From CAZYQW01 sp964649825 (lineage in GTDB: Bacteria; Planctomycetota; B15-G4; JADJEK01), in NCBI GenBank assembly GCA_964649825.1, contig CAZYQW010000021.1, forward strand, positions 1-64,000: a DNA stretch of 64,000 nucleotides, given 5' to 3'. Of the stretch, positions 44,966 to 54,239 are shown piece after piece. The notes beneath the pieces are model-generated. The model ran no database searches and had not been told where the DNA came from. It saw only the letters and a list, made by a program, of their open reading frames with translations. A program made the translations under genes and the position numbers. The first letter of the stretch is position 1; each line of letters starts with the position of its first letter.

Positions 44966-45691
44966 CTACTCGGAGAATGGTTCGTGGGACTCGGCGTCGT
45001 CATCGGTGGCGCCGCCGGCCTGGCGCTTGCGGTGTTCGTCGACGTGGTGGCGGACGATGCGTCCTTCGACCATGAAGATGACGTCCTCGGCGATGTTGGT
45101 CGCGTGATCGGCGATGCGCTCGAGGTTGCGCAGCGCGCCGAGCAAGTGGAGCGTGTCGCCGGTGCGGTTCGGATGGAGCTGCATGAAGTGCGACGCCTCG
45201 CCGATGATCTCGCGATAGAGGCGGTCGGGCTCGACGTCCATCTCCCACACGCGGAGCGCGAGCCGGGGGTCGCGCTTCACGAGAGCGTCGAGGCCCTTCT
45301 TCACCATCAGCTTCGTCACTGCGGCCATGCGGGAGACGTCCGGGCGGAACGGGAGCGACTCGACGGCGGCCAGGACCTCGGAGCGTTCGGCGATGTTGAC
45401 GGCAAGGTCCCCGATCCGCTCGAGGTCGGAGTTGATCTTCATGATGGCGGTCACGAGCCGGAGGTCCCCGGCCACGGGCTGGCGGAGCGCGAGGAAGTCG
45501 AGGCACTTCTCCTCCACCTCGAGCTCGAGGTCGTCGATCACGTCGTCTCCTTCGATCACGGACGTACCCGCGTCGACGTCCCGGTCGAGAAGCGCCTTGA
45601 GCGAGCGATCGACGGCGTCCTCGACCAGGCCGCCGATGTGCATGATCATCTTCAGGATCTCGGTCAGGTCCTCTTCGATCTGTTTGCTCAT
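44966..45691 (-). CDS. phoU: Phosphate signalling protein PhoU
   Basis: This 241-residue protein has the two PhoU helical domains with the metal-binding consensus segments DLRLVTAIMKINSDLERIGD and LLGALRNLERIADHATNIAE. PhoU links the Pst transporter to PhoR and keeps the Pho response off when phosphate is plentiful. The ATG at 45691 is chosen over the in-frame TTG at 45694. It shares one base with the pstA stop, so it is translationally coupled as the last gene of the pst operon. Confidence 0.9.
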   Translation of the reverse strand: MSKQIEEDLTEILKMIMHIGGLVEDAVDRSLKALLDRDVDAGTSVIEGDDVIDDLELEVEEKCLDFLALRQPVAGDLRLVTAIMKINSDLERIGDLAVNIAERSEVLAAVESLPFRPDVSRMAAVTKLMVKKGLDALVKRDPRLALRVWEMDVEPDRLYREIIGEASHFMQLHPNRTGDTLHLLGALRNLERIADHATNIAEDVIFMVEGRIVRHHVDEHRKRQAGGATDDDAESHEPFSE

Positions 45692-47193
45692 CAAAAGACT
45701 CCGCCCTGCAGACGACGGCGAACGTGATTGCGGTACAGGATCGCCGAGGAATTGAGTACGACGATCAGGACGAGGAGCAACAATGCCGTGGCGTAGACCG
45801 TCGGCTTGGTCTGCTCGATATAAGGCGACTGGTACGCAAGATCATAGATGTGGAAGCCGAGGTGCATGAACTTTCGTTCGACGTGAAAAAACGGCGGCGT
45901 TCCGTCGATCAGCGGGCTCGGCGCCAGCTTCATGACCCCGGTGAGCATCAAGGGCGCGACCTCTCCGGCGCCGCGGGCGATCGCGAGGATCATGCCGGTC
46001 AGAATGCCCGGCAGGGACGCGGGAAGGATCACGGTGCGAATCGACTGCCACTTCGTCGCGCCCAACGCCAGCGCGCCTTCGCGTTGGGCTCGAGGGGTCG
46101 CTCGAAGCGCCTCCTCTGTCGACACGATCACGACCGGTACGGTCAAGAGCGCGAGCGTCAGCGACGCCCAGAGGAGCCCACCCGTCCCGAACGTCGCGCT
46201 CGGCTCGTCCGCGAACATCAGCTCGTCCACCGAGTTGCCGACGATGACGATGAAGAAAGCGAGCCCGAACATTCCGAACACGATGCTCGGGACGCCGGCC
46301 AGGTTGGTCACGGCGAGGCGGACGAGGCGCACGAGCGGGCCCTGCTTGGCGTACTCGTTCAAGTAGAGCGCGCCGACCACGCCGAGCGGCACCACGGCGA
46401 GGGTCATGATCAGGACCATCAGGATCGTGCCGAGGATCGCCGGGAAGACGCCGCCGGCCGTGTTCGACTCGCGCGGCGGTTGCGACAGGAACTCCCATAG
46501 GCTCGAGACGTAGACGCCGACCTTGTCGAGGATCCCGAGTTCGTTGGGGCGCGTCGCGCGCACCACCGCGGCCAGGGGAAACTCGACGAGCTCGTCGTTC
46601 GACAGGCGCAGCACCGCGACGAGGGACGCGTGCTCGAGGTCTGGGGCGCGCGGTCCGAGCCGCTCGCCCCGCGCCTCCTCGGCGAGCGTCGAGAAGGTCT
46701 CGAACGTCTCCCGCGACGGCCCCGAAGCCAGGACCTGCCCGTCCCGTCGGACTACCTCGAGCATCCCGATCTTGGGGGAGTCCTCGAGCGTCTCGACGAG
46801 CACGACGTCGTCCGGGTAGGTCCGTGACTGGACGACCTCGTCGTCGATCCACACGAAATCCGCGTCGAGCGCCCGCGGGTTTCCGACGCGGAACTGCGTC
46901 CGCATCAGGGCCTCGCCGCCTTCCGGAGCAGAGTCGGGGATCGGCTCGGTGCGCCACTCCTGTCCGATCGCCACGCGCCCGTCGGAGGTCTCGATCCGAG
47001 CGACGTCGTGCGGCCAGAAGAAGCCGAGCCCCTTGACCAACAGCACGAGGATCACGCCGAACACGAGCACGATCATGAGGATGAGCGTACCGCCCGTCGC
47101 AAACACCCACTGCTCGCCCTTGCGCGTCCCCTTGCCCTCGAGGGATTGGGGGGACGGATTCGTCGCGGGCGACCCGAGCGCCTCGTTCACCAT
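45691..47193 (-). CDS. pstA: Phosphate ABC transporter permease PstA (long form)
   Basis: This 500-residue permease has one N-terminal helix (LILMIVLVFGVILVLLV), an inserted periplasmic region of about 180 residues (WPHDVARIETSDGR to KVGVYVSSLWEF), then the ordinary PstA core (GTILMVLIMTLAVVPLGVVG) with the EAA-type loop ALALGATKWQSIRTVILPAS. Classical PstA is about 290-300 residues, so the insertion is notable. It pairs with PstC to import phosphate across the inner membrane. Overlaps pstC by 7 bp. Confidence 0.85.
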   Translation of the reverse strand: MVNEALGSPATNPSPQSLEGKGTRKGEQWVFATGGTLILMIVLVFGVILVLLVKGLGFFWPHDVARIETSDGRVAIGQEWRTEPIPDSAPEGGEALMRTQFRVGNPRALDADFVWIDDEVVQSRTYPDDVVLVETLEDSPKIGMLEVVRRDGQVLASGPSRETFETFSTLAEEARGERLGPRAPDLEHASLVAVLRLSNDELVEFPLAAVVRATRPNELGILDKVGVYVSSLWEFLSQPPRESNTAGGVFPAILGTILMVLIMTLAVVPLGVVGALYLNEYAKQGPLVRLVRLAVTNLAGVPSIVFGMFGLAFFIVIVGNSVDELMFADEPSATFGTGGLLWASLTLALLTVPVVIVSTEEALRATPRAQREGALALGATKWQSIRTVILPASLPGILTGMILAIARGAGEVAPLMLTGVMKLAPSPLIDGTPPFFHVERKFMHLGFHIYDLAYQSPYIEQTKPTVYATALLLLVLIVVLNSSAILYRNHVRRRLQGGVF

Positions 47194-49460
47194 CGGGCGT
47201 ACCTCCGGCGGAGCCGCTCAGCGATCACCTCGGCCGCCGTGTTGGCGAGGAACGCGAAGATGAAAAGAAGGCCGCCGGCGAGGAACAGCACGCGATAGAG
47301 GGTGCTGCCGATCGCCGCCTCCGGGATCTCCGTCGCGATCGCCGCCGATATCGTGCGCATGCCGTTGAACGGAGAGACGTCGAGGATCGGCGTGTTGCCG
47401 GTCGCCATGACGACGATCATCGTCTCGCCGATCGCGCGTCCGAAGCCGAGCATGACCGCTGCGAAGATGCCCGGGCTCGCGGCCGGGAGGACGAGCCGCC
47501 ACGCGGTCTGCCAGCGGCTCGCGCCGAGCGCGTCGCTCGCGGCGCGCAGACTCTTCGGGACGTTCGACATCGCGTCCTCGGAGACGGTGAAGATGATCGG
47601 CATCACCGCGAACCCCAGCGCGATCCCGACGACAATGCAGTTCTGGCGATCGTACGCGACTCCCCATTCGCTGATCAGCCAGTCGCGCAGGCTGCCGTCG
47701 AACAGGATGGCCTCGATCGGGTCGGCCGTCAGCGTCGCGCCGAGGCAGGCCGCGAGCAGGAACGGCATCGTGAACATGAGCTCGTGGCCCATCGCGAACC
47801 GCTGGCGTTGGTGGTTGCTCATCAGCCGGAAGGCGAGCACCGCGAGACCGAGACCGAGCGGTACGAACACGACCACGTTGAAGAAGCCCTGGAGGTTCCG
47901 GTCGATGATCGGGGAGAGCCACAGCCCGGCGAGGAACCCGACGACCACCGACGGGAGCGCTCCCATCAGCTCGACCGCCGGCTTGATGAATCCGCGGATG
48001 CGACGCTTCGCGAACTGGCTGGTGAACATCGCGGCGAAGATCGCGAGCGGGGCGGAGAAGAGCATCGCGTAGAGGACGCCCTTCAGCGAACCGAAGATCA
48101 GTGGGATGAGCGAGAACTTCGGCTCGTTGTCGTCCGAGCCGCCCGACGTCTGCCAGACGAACTCGGGACGATCGTAGTTCTCGTAGAGCATCGGGAGGAA
48201 CAACGCCCGCAACGACGTCTCCGGATGAGGCGCCTCGACGTCGAACCGGCGGAGGCGACCTCGATCATCGACCACGTCGATGCCGTCGAACCGCGGCGCG
48301 AGCGAGACCGGGCCGCCCCCTTCGACGGTGCCGACGTCGACGAGCGTCTGCTCGGTCGTCGTATGCTCGAGGCGGATGTTCCCCTTGCGATCGACCACGA
48401 GGAACGACTTGTTCCGGCGCGACGGCGCGAACGCCGTGATCGGTGCGGGCATCGGGTCGAACGCGCGAACTCGACTGAGCGTGCGGGGGCCCGTTCCACT
48501 CGTGCGGACGCCATGCCAGCCCGAGACGTGTCCGTGCTCGTCGCCGACGAGGAGGGTCGTCGATCCGAACACGTAGCCGACCGCGGTCACGGGAGCCTGG
48601 CCGGCGACCACGCGCTCCTTCACGGTGGCGTCGACGCGGTCGAGCTCGGCGCGGGCGACCGTCCCGTCGTCGAAGCCGACGACCAAGTTCTCATGTCGTT
48701 CATCGATGGTGAGCGCGGTCGGACGTCGACCGGACAGGACATCCATCGCCTCGGCGAGGCGGACCCGCTCGCCGTCGATCCTCCGCTCTGCCACCGCCAG
48801 GAACCCCTCCGCTGCCGCGGCGACGGTGACCCGCTCGTCGTCGCACGCGATCGCGACGAGCTCGATCGGACGGCCGTCATCGTCGACCTCGAGCTCCATC
48901 TGCCACTCGACCTCGATCTTCTGCGCGACCCGCTTTCCCTGGTCGTAGATCGACGAGTACCCGATGCCGGCCACGAGCACGCGGCCGTCGGACGTGCCGG
49001 CCGCCACGACGTCGCGGCTCGCCGCCCGCGCTCCGCAGACGAGCGTCGCTTCGCCGAGGTTCTCGAGCGGGACGTCCGCACGCACGCTCTGACGTTGGAA
49101 ATCGATCAGCCGGATCAGCCCGCCCGACGCGAGCACCCAGCCGGTCTCGCGGTACTCGTCTTCGCCGACGGCCAACGGGCGTCCGCTCGCCGTCGCGTTC
49201 TCTATCGTGCCGGCGCCAGTCACGCCGGGCGAGAAGACGAGCGGAAGCGCCTCGCGCACGACGAAGAAGAAGATGCCGAAGACGGCGAGGACGATGACGA
49301 TCCCGCCGAACGTGATCAACGACGCGACGACGCGGTCGAGGATCCGAAGGCGCCTGATGCGCGCCCGAGCTCGTGGCGTATCACCGAAGATGCCCTCGTA
49401 CTTCTCGGGGAGCAGCGGGGGCGGCGGAGGAGCGGTAGGGGGTTCGGCCACGCTGACCAT
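47187..49460 (-). CDS. pstC: Phosphate ABC transporter permease PstC with beta-propeller insertion
   Basis: This 757-residue protein is more than twice normal PstC size. The first membrane helix (about 43-68) is followed by a 365-residue periplasmic insertion (about 75-440) whose repeats such as LVCGARAASRDVVAAGTSDG, PTALTIDERHENLVVGFDDG and VTAVGYVFGSTTLLVGDEHG look like WD40-type blades. The permease core resumes at LIPLIFGSLKGVLYAMLFSA and contains the EAA-loop ASDALGASRWQTAWRLVLPA. ATG at 49460 follows a Pro-rich N-terminus. It forms the phosphate channel with PstA; the propeller may dock PstS. Confidence 0.85.
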   Translation of the reverse strand: MVSVAEPPTAPPPPPLLPEKYEGIFGDTPRARARIRRLRILDRVVASLITFGGIVIVLAVFGIFFFVVREALPLVFSPGVTGAGTIENATASGRPLAVGEDEYRETGWVLASGGLIRLIDFQRQSVRADVPLENLGEATLVCGARAASRDVVAAGTSDGRVLVAGIGYSSIYDQGKRVAQKIEVEWQMELEVDDDGRPIELVAIACDDERVTVAAAAEGFLAVAERRIDGERVRLAEAMDVLSGRRPTALTIDERHENLVVGFDDGTVARAELDRVDATVKERVVAGQAPVTAVGYVFGSTTLLVGDEHGHVSGWHGVRTSGTGPRTLSRVRAFDPMPAPITAFAPSRRNKSFLVVDRKGNIRLEHTTTEQTLVDVGTVEGGGPVSLAPRFDGIDVVDDRGRLRRFDVEAPHPETSLRALFLPMLYENYDRPEFVWQTSGGSDDNEPKFSLIPLIFGSLKGVLYAMLFSAPLAIFAAMFTSQFAKRRIRGFIKPAVELMGALPSVVVGFLAGLWLSPIIDRNLQGFFNVVVFVPLGLGLAVLAFRLMSNHQRQRFAMGHELMFTMPFLLAACLGATLTADPIEAILFDGSLRDWLISEWGVAYDRQNCIVVGIALGFAVMPIIFTVSEDAMSNVPKSLRAASDALGASRWQTAWRLVLPAASPGIFAAVMLGFGRAIGETMIVVMATGNTPILDVSPFNGMRTISAAIATEIPEAAIGSTLYRVLFLAGGLLFIFAFLANTAAEVIAERLRRRYARW

Positions 49461-49543
49461 CGATGGGTGTGATGCTCTTCTCAAGCGGCGACGCCGAGCG
49501 CGAAGCCATGCCGCGTCCGGTCCGGCGTCCGATGGCGGTTCGA

Positions 49544-50512
49544 TCAGGACTCGATGAGCTTTAGCTGCTTCTGGCACTCCTTGGCGGGAAGCGGAAGGTA
49601 GCCCGCCTTCTCGACGACCTGCTGCCCCTCTCGCGAGAAGACGTACTTCAGGAACTCGCGGACCATGGGATCGAGCGGCCGTCCCGGCGCCTTGTCGATG
49701 TAGACGTTCAGGTAGCGCCCGAGCGGGTAGTCCTCGTTCACGACGTTCTCGAGAGTCGCGCCGTACGCCTTCGCCCCCGGCTTCGTCGCAAGCGGCACCG
49801 CGCGGACGTCGGACGTCGTGTACCCGATCCCCGAGTAGCCGATCGCGAAGCGGCTCTCCGACACACCCTGCACGACGGCCGACGAACCCGGCTGTTCCTT
49901 GACCGAGTCCTTGAAGTCGCCCTTCTTCAGCGCGTGCTCCTTGAAGTACCCGTACGTTCCGGACGCCGAGTTGCGCCCGAACATGCTCAAGCGCGCGCTC
50001 TGCCACTCGCTCTCGAGCCCGAGCTGACCCCACGTCGTGACGTCCGTGTGACCCCGGTTGCGGGTCTTCGAGAAGACGGCGTCGACCTGCTCCAGGGTCA
50101 TGCTCTCGATCGGGTTGTCCTTGTTGACGAACACCGCGAGCGCATCGAGGCACGTCTTCAGGCGCGTGGGCTTGTAGCCGTGCTCCTCTTCGAACTGGTC
50201 GATCTCCTCGTTCTTCATGTCGCGGGACATCGGACCGAATTGCGCGCGGCCATCGATCAGCGCGGGCGGCGCCGTGCTGGAGCCCTTCCCTTCGACCTGG
50301 ACCTTCACGCCGGGATAGTGCTTCGCGAAGCCTTCGGCCCAGTAGGTCATCAGGTTGTTCATCGTGTCGGAACCGACGCTGTCGAGGGTTCCCTCGAGCC
50401 TCAGCCCTTCGACGCGCTGGTACTTCGGGATCGCATCGACGTCGTCCGCTGCGCGCGCGGCCACGCTGGCCAGGGTGAGGGCCGCAACGGTGATCCCGTG
50501 GATGATCTGCAT
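49544..50512 (-). CDS. pstS: Phosphate-binding periplasmic protein PstS
   Basis: This 322-residue substrate-binding protein has a signal peptide (QIIHGITVAALTLASVAARA). Motifs typical of PstS include GTLDSVGSDTMNNLMTYWAE, VEGKGSSTAPPALIDGRAQF, GPMSRDM, the RNSASGTYGYFKE phosphate site, and ALAVFVNKDNPIESMTLEQV. It captures phosphate in the periplasm for PstCA. It lies 83 bp upstream of pstC and 10 bp downstream of pstB. Confidence 0.9.
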   Translation of the reverse strand: MQIIHGITVAALTLASVAARAADDVDAIPKYQRVEGLRLEGTLDSVGSDTMNNLMTYWAEGFAKHYPGVKVQVEGKGSSTAPPALIDGRAQFGPMSRDMKNEEIDQFEEEHGYKPTRLKTCLDALAVFVNKDNPIESMTLEQVDAVFSKTRNRGHTDVTTWGQLGLESEWQSARLSMFGRNSASGTYGYFKEHALKKGDFKDSVKEQPGSSAVVQGVSESRFAIGYSGIGYTTSDVRAVPLATKPGAKAYGATLENVVNEDYPLGRYLNVYIDKAPGRPLDPMVREFLKYVFSREGQQVVEKAGYLPLPAKECQKQLKLIES

Positions 50513-50522
50513 GGACGTTCTC

Positions 50523-51344
50523 CTAGCCGAACCGACCGGTGACGTAGTCCTCGGTCTCCTTCTTTTCGGGATTGGTGAAGATCTTCTCCGTGGGTCCGTG
50601 CTCGACCAGGACTCCGTTCAGGAAGAAGGCGGTGCGGTCGGACACGCGCGCCGCCTGCTGCATGTTGTGGGTCACGATCACGATCGTGTAGCGCTCCTTG
50701 AGATCATGGATCAGGTCTTCGATCTTGCCGGTCGAGAGGGGATCGAGCGCGGACGCCGGCTCGTCCATCAGCAGGACCTCCGGATGGGTTGCCAGCGCTC
50801 GTGCGATGCAGAGCCGCTGCTGCTGACCGCCCGACAGGCCGAGCGCGCTGTCCTTCAGCCGGTCGCTCACCTCGCCCCAGAGCGCCGCGCGCTTCAGGCT
50901 CATCTCGACGACCTCCTCGAGCGCCGCGCGGTCCTTCAGCCCCTGGATGCGCGGGCCGTACGCGACGTTCTCGAAGATCGACTTCGGGAACGGGTTCGAC
51001 TTCTGGAAGACCATGCCGACGCGGCGCCGCAGGATCTCGACCTCGACGTCCCGATCGTTGACGTCCTCGTCGTCCAAGAGCACCTTCCCCGTGACTCGAA
51101 CGCCGTCGATGAGGTCGTTCATCCGGTTGATGGTGCGCAGCAGCGTCGACTTCCCGCAGCCGGAAGGGCCGATGAGCGAGGTCACCGACCGGTCGCGCAC
51201 CGTCAGCTTGATGTCGAAGAGCGCTTGCTTCGAGCCGTACCACAGGCTCAGGTCGTCGATGCGGACCTTCGCCGATCGCGGCGCGGCCGCGCCGTCGATA
51301 CTGGCAACGCGGGCTCGCGTCGCGGGCGGCGGAAGTCGGGTCAC
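50523..51344 (-). CDS. pstB: Phosphate ABC transporter ATPase PstB
   Basis: This 273-residue ATPase has Walker A GPSGCGKSTLLRTINRMND, Q-loop MVFQKSNPFPKSIFENVAYG (the NPFPxSIxxNVAYG phrase is diagnostic of PstB), signature LSGGQQQRLCIARALA, and Walker B VLLMDEPASALDP. It energises phosphate import. It is the first gene in this pst operon, ahead of pstS, whereas pstS is usually first. The 443-bp region upstream carries the Pho-type direct repeats. Confidence 0.9.
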   Translation of the reverse strand: MTRLPPPATRARVASIDGAAAPRSAKVRIDDLSLWYGSKQALFDIKLTVRDRSVTSLIGPSGCGKSTLLRTINRMNDLIDGVRVTGKVLLDDEDVNDRDVEVEILRRRVGMVFQKSNPFPKSIFENVAYGPRIQGLKDRAALEEVVEMSLKRAALWGEVSDRLKDSALGLSGGQQQRLCIARALATHPEVLLMDEPASALDPLSTGKIEDLIHDLKERYTIVIVTHNMQQAARVSDRTAFFLNGVLVEHGPTEKIFTNPEKKETEDYVTGRFG

Positions 51345-51787
51345 CTCAGCTCCTTCGTTCCCTCACGAATCGACCGTGGGCACCACCGATTCCTCCATCG
51401 ATGCGCCAGCCTCGGACTCGGTTCTGCGGAGACATGGAGCAGCGTGGACGGACTTCATGAAGAATCCGTCAAGAGAAGATGCGGGGGGCATCAAATGATT
51501 CCCCTTCCGAGCCGGGCAAGTCGAGCGACGGTCGATCAAGGAACGTTCAAGTATTTGTCAATAGGACGTTTATGCTGGCGCCTCCGCCTTGCCCTCGAAG
51601 GGATCGGCGAACGATCTCGCGCGGTTCGCCGAGGAGCCGCGCCACTCGTCGGTTCGTTACGACCCGACCGGCGCCGAGTAAGAGCGGACCGGCTCGCATC
51701 GAGCTCTTCGACGATCTCGACGGTGAAAGAGATGGCGTCGGTGTCCGCTCGGTGCGGTAGCCGAGCGGAACTCGACTGCGTGGACGA
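51345..51787. other. Intergenic regulatory region between pstB and the sulfatase-like gene
   Basis: This 443-bp divergent region has no gene. It holds the three 11-bp-spaced Pho-like half-sites (51533-51561) and a TATGCT -10-like box at 51571-51576 reading toward the sulfatase-like gene. Its middle is less GC-rich than the coding DNA around it. Confidence 0.6.
51533..51561 (+). promoter_or_regulatory. Candidate PhoB box (three direct half-sites)
   Basis: CGATCAA (51533), CGTTCAA (51544) and TTGTCAA (51555) are 7-bp half-sites separated by 4 bp, giving the exact 11-bp period of known PhoB boxes (consensus CTGTCAT-N4-CTGTCAC). TATGCT follows after 9 bp, matching the PhoB-promoter layout in which the box replaces the -35. 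It would drive the sulfatase-like gene and could also act on pstB. Confidence 0.6.
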
Positions 51788-54214
51788 ATGATGGATGAAA
51801 CGATGGCCGTACGCATGCGACGTTCCCGAGGCCCTTCGATCGGCCTCGTCTTCCTGCTCTCGGCCGCCTGCAATCGGTCGGACGAGGCCCACACCGCGGC
51901 CGCGGTTCACCTGACCGAGCACGTCGAGCTCGCCACGATCGAGTCCGCCATCGATCTGTCCGACCGCGACGCCCTCGTGGAACGGGGCACGGTTCCGTTG
52001 GCCCCCCCCGTGGAGTCGTTCACCGATTTCTTCCGATGCTTCGGACCGACGCTCGCCCTGCGGGTGCCGGGGATCGCCGTCGAGGACGCCGGAAGCATCG
52101 ACTACGAAGCAACCGTCAACGGCGACGTGCTCACGCTGAACGGCGCGGCCGCGGTGGGGCGTATGCTCCCCGATCTCGGCACGCGACGCGTCCTCGTGCG
52201 AGCGCGCCTCGATGCCGATCCCGATGCCGAGTTCCGGATCCTCGTGCTGGCGGTGCCGCGGCGGCCCGGAGGTCGGGACAAGGCGGAGTTCTACGTCCGT
52301 GATCTGTTGGAAGCCCAAGCCGGTCGGACCCACGAGCTGCGCCGAGTCCGGAGCGACGAGGGAGAGGGGAGCTGGTTCGCGTGCTCCTTCCAGCTCTCGC
52401 AGCGATTCCGCTACGTCTTCGGGCTCTTCGCCGTACGCGGCGAAGTCCGCCTCCTCGAGTTCGAATGCCGCTTGACGAGCCCGCTGATCCAGGCGCTGAC
52501 GAAGCCCAATCTGGACTTCGACTCGCCGTGGGTGCGGCGCGTCGAGGTCGCATCGGATCTGCGCGAGTCGTTCGTGTTCGTCACCCCCGGCGCGATCACG
52601 ATGCCCGTGCGGATTCCCGAGCGCGGCGGCCGACTCGAGTTCTCGATTGCGTCGGTCGTGGCGAACGGTCCCGGCTTCGTCACCCGCGTGGCAGCTCGTC
52701 GAGGCGACGCCGAGCTCTGTTCGGTCGAGCTCACCGTGGAGGAGGTCGAACCCGGGACGCTCCCCGCCTGGCGCGACCTCTCGCTCGACTTGGAAGCGGC
52801 GGCCGGCGAGGAGGTCGATCTCGTCTTCTCCGGCGAGGTCCGCGACGATCCCGACGGGAACGTCGGTATCGCGGTGGGCGTCCCGACCCTGGTCTTCCCG
52901 GGCGATTTCGGCTCGCGTTCGGACGTGGTGATCGTGTCGCTCGACACCGTCCGCGCGGATCGACTGTCCCTCTACGGCTATCCGAAGCCGACCACGCCTC
53001 GGCTCGCCGAGATCGGTGGACGTTCGGCGGTCTTCGACGCGGCGATCGCGTCGTCCTCGTGGACGCTGCCCTCGCACGCGACCCTCTTCTCCGGACTCCT
53101 TCCGGACCGGCACCGGGTCGCCCACGCGAGCAAGCGGATCGGCCGCTCGGTGTCTCTTCTCGCCGAGGAGTTTCGCGCGAACGGCTATCGCACGGTCGCG
53201 GTGACCGGCGGCGGCTTCGTGCATCCGAGCTTCGGGTTCGGGGCCGGCTTCGACGAGTATCGCGTCTACGATCCGGTTCCGAGCCGATCGGATGGACCCA
53301 GCGGCGCGTACGAGCTCGGCCGCCGAGGTCGCCAACGGGTGATGGAGATCCTTCGCGCCCCGCGCGACCGACCGCTCTTCTTGTTCGTCCACACCTACGT
53401 GGCCCACGAGTACAACGCCCTTCGCGAGGATCTCGCCGCGATCGGAGTGGCCGAGGCGGACCTCGACGAACGGATCGGCCCCACCGAGCGGAAGAGCCTG
53501 CGCGGTCGAATGCAGGACGGAGACCCGCGCGACTTCCAGGAAGAGTTGTACGACCTCAGCGTGCGGTACGACGCCACCCTGCGTCGAGCCGACGCCCTGG
53601 CCGGCGACGTGTTCGACTCGATCGAAGCATCGGAGCGGTCCGACGACACCTACCTCTTCGTCGTTTCGGACCACGGCGAGGAGCTCGCCGAGCATGGTGG
53701 CTACGGCCATGGGCACGAGCTTCACGAGGAACTCATCCGCGTTCCATTCGTGTGTCGGGGTCCCGGCATCGTGGCGTCGCGGTTCGACGACGTGGTGTCG
53801 CTCGCCGACGTCGCGCCGACGCTGCGCGCGCTCTGCGGTCTTCCCGCGGTCGACTCCGATGGGCGGGACCTTTCGCCGCTGTTCACCGGCAGCATGATCA
53901 TGCCGGAGCCGGCCATGGCGGCAATGGGCAACGAGTGGGAGGACACCCTCCACGTGCTGCGCGATCAGCGATGGAAGCTCAAGATCGTCGATCCACCGAA
54001 CGGGGAGCGGCGGGTGTCGCTGTTCGATCTCGCGTCCGACGGCGAGGGACGTGACGTCGCGGGGACGATGGGCGACCGAGTCGAACGGATGACGGCCGCG
54101 CTCGAGGAACGCATCCGCCAGCAGGAAGACGCGGGGGCGGGAACCGAACAGAGCTCGATCACGGAGGAGATGGAGGCCGAGCTGCGGGAGCTGGGCTACC
54201 TCGGAGACCGGTGA
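51788..54214 (+). CDS. Sulfatase-like lipoprotein of the alkaline phosphatase superfamily
   Basis: This 808-residue protein has a lipoprotein signal (lipobox LSAAC, Cys about 28) and a roughly 350-residue N-terminal beta region of unknown kind. A PF00884-like domain follows: VVIVSLDTVRADRLSLYGYP, SSWTLPSHATLFSG, and VVSDHGEELAEHGGYGHGHE with RVPFVCRGPG. The metal-site Asp and His residues are present, but the formylglycine site reads T-L-P-S-H instead of C/S-x-P-x-R. Predicted periplasmic, anchored hydrolase or transferase. ATGs at 51791 and 51803 are alternative starts. It lies inside the phosphate island, behind the Pho-like box. Confidence 0.7.
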   Translation: MMDETMAVRMRRSRGPSIGLVFLLSAACNRSDEAHTAAAVHLTEHVELATIESAIDLSDRDALVERGTVPLAPPVESFTDFFRCFGPTLALRVPGIAVEDAGSIDYEATVNGDVLTLNGAAAVGRMLPDLGTRRVLVRARLDADPDAEFRILVLAVPRRPGGRDKAEFYVRDLLEAQAGRTHELRRVRSDEGEGSWFACSFQLSQRFRYVFGLFAVRGEVRLLEFECRLTSPLIQALTKPNLDFDSPWVRRVEVASDLRESFVFVTPGAITMPVRIPERGGRLEFSIASVVANGPGFVTRVAARRGDAELCSVELTVEEVEPGTLPAWRDLSLDLEAAAGEEVDLVFSGEVRDDPDGNVGIAVGVPTLVFPGDFGSRSDVVIVSLDTVRADRLSLYGYPKPTTPRLAEIGGRSAVFDAAIASSSWTLPSHATLFSGLLPDRHRVAHASKRIGRSVSLLAEEFRANGYRTVAVTGGGFVHPSFGFGAGFDEYRVYDPVPSRSDGPSGAYELGRRGRQRVMEILRAPRDRPLFLFVHTYVAHEYNALREDLAAIGVAEADLDERIGPTERKSLRGRMQDGDPRDFQEELYDLSVRYDATLRRADALAGDVFDSIEASERSDDTYLFVVSDHGEELAEHGGYGHGHELHEELIRVPFVCRGPGIVASRFDDVVSLADVAPTLRALCGLPAVDSDGRDLSPLFTGSMIMPEPAMAAMGNEWEDTLHVLRDQRWKLKIVDPPNGERRVSLFDLASDGEGRDVAGTMGDRVERMTAALEERIRQQEDAGAGTEQSSITEEMEAELRELGYLGDR

Positions 54215-54239
54215 TCGCCGTACGACGCCGGGGCTCCGT

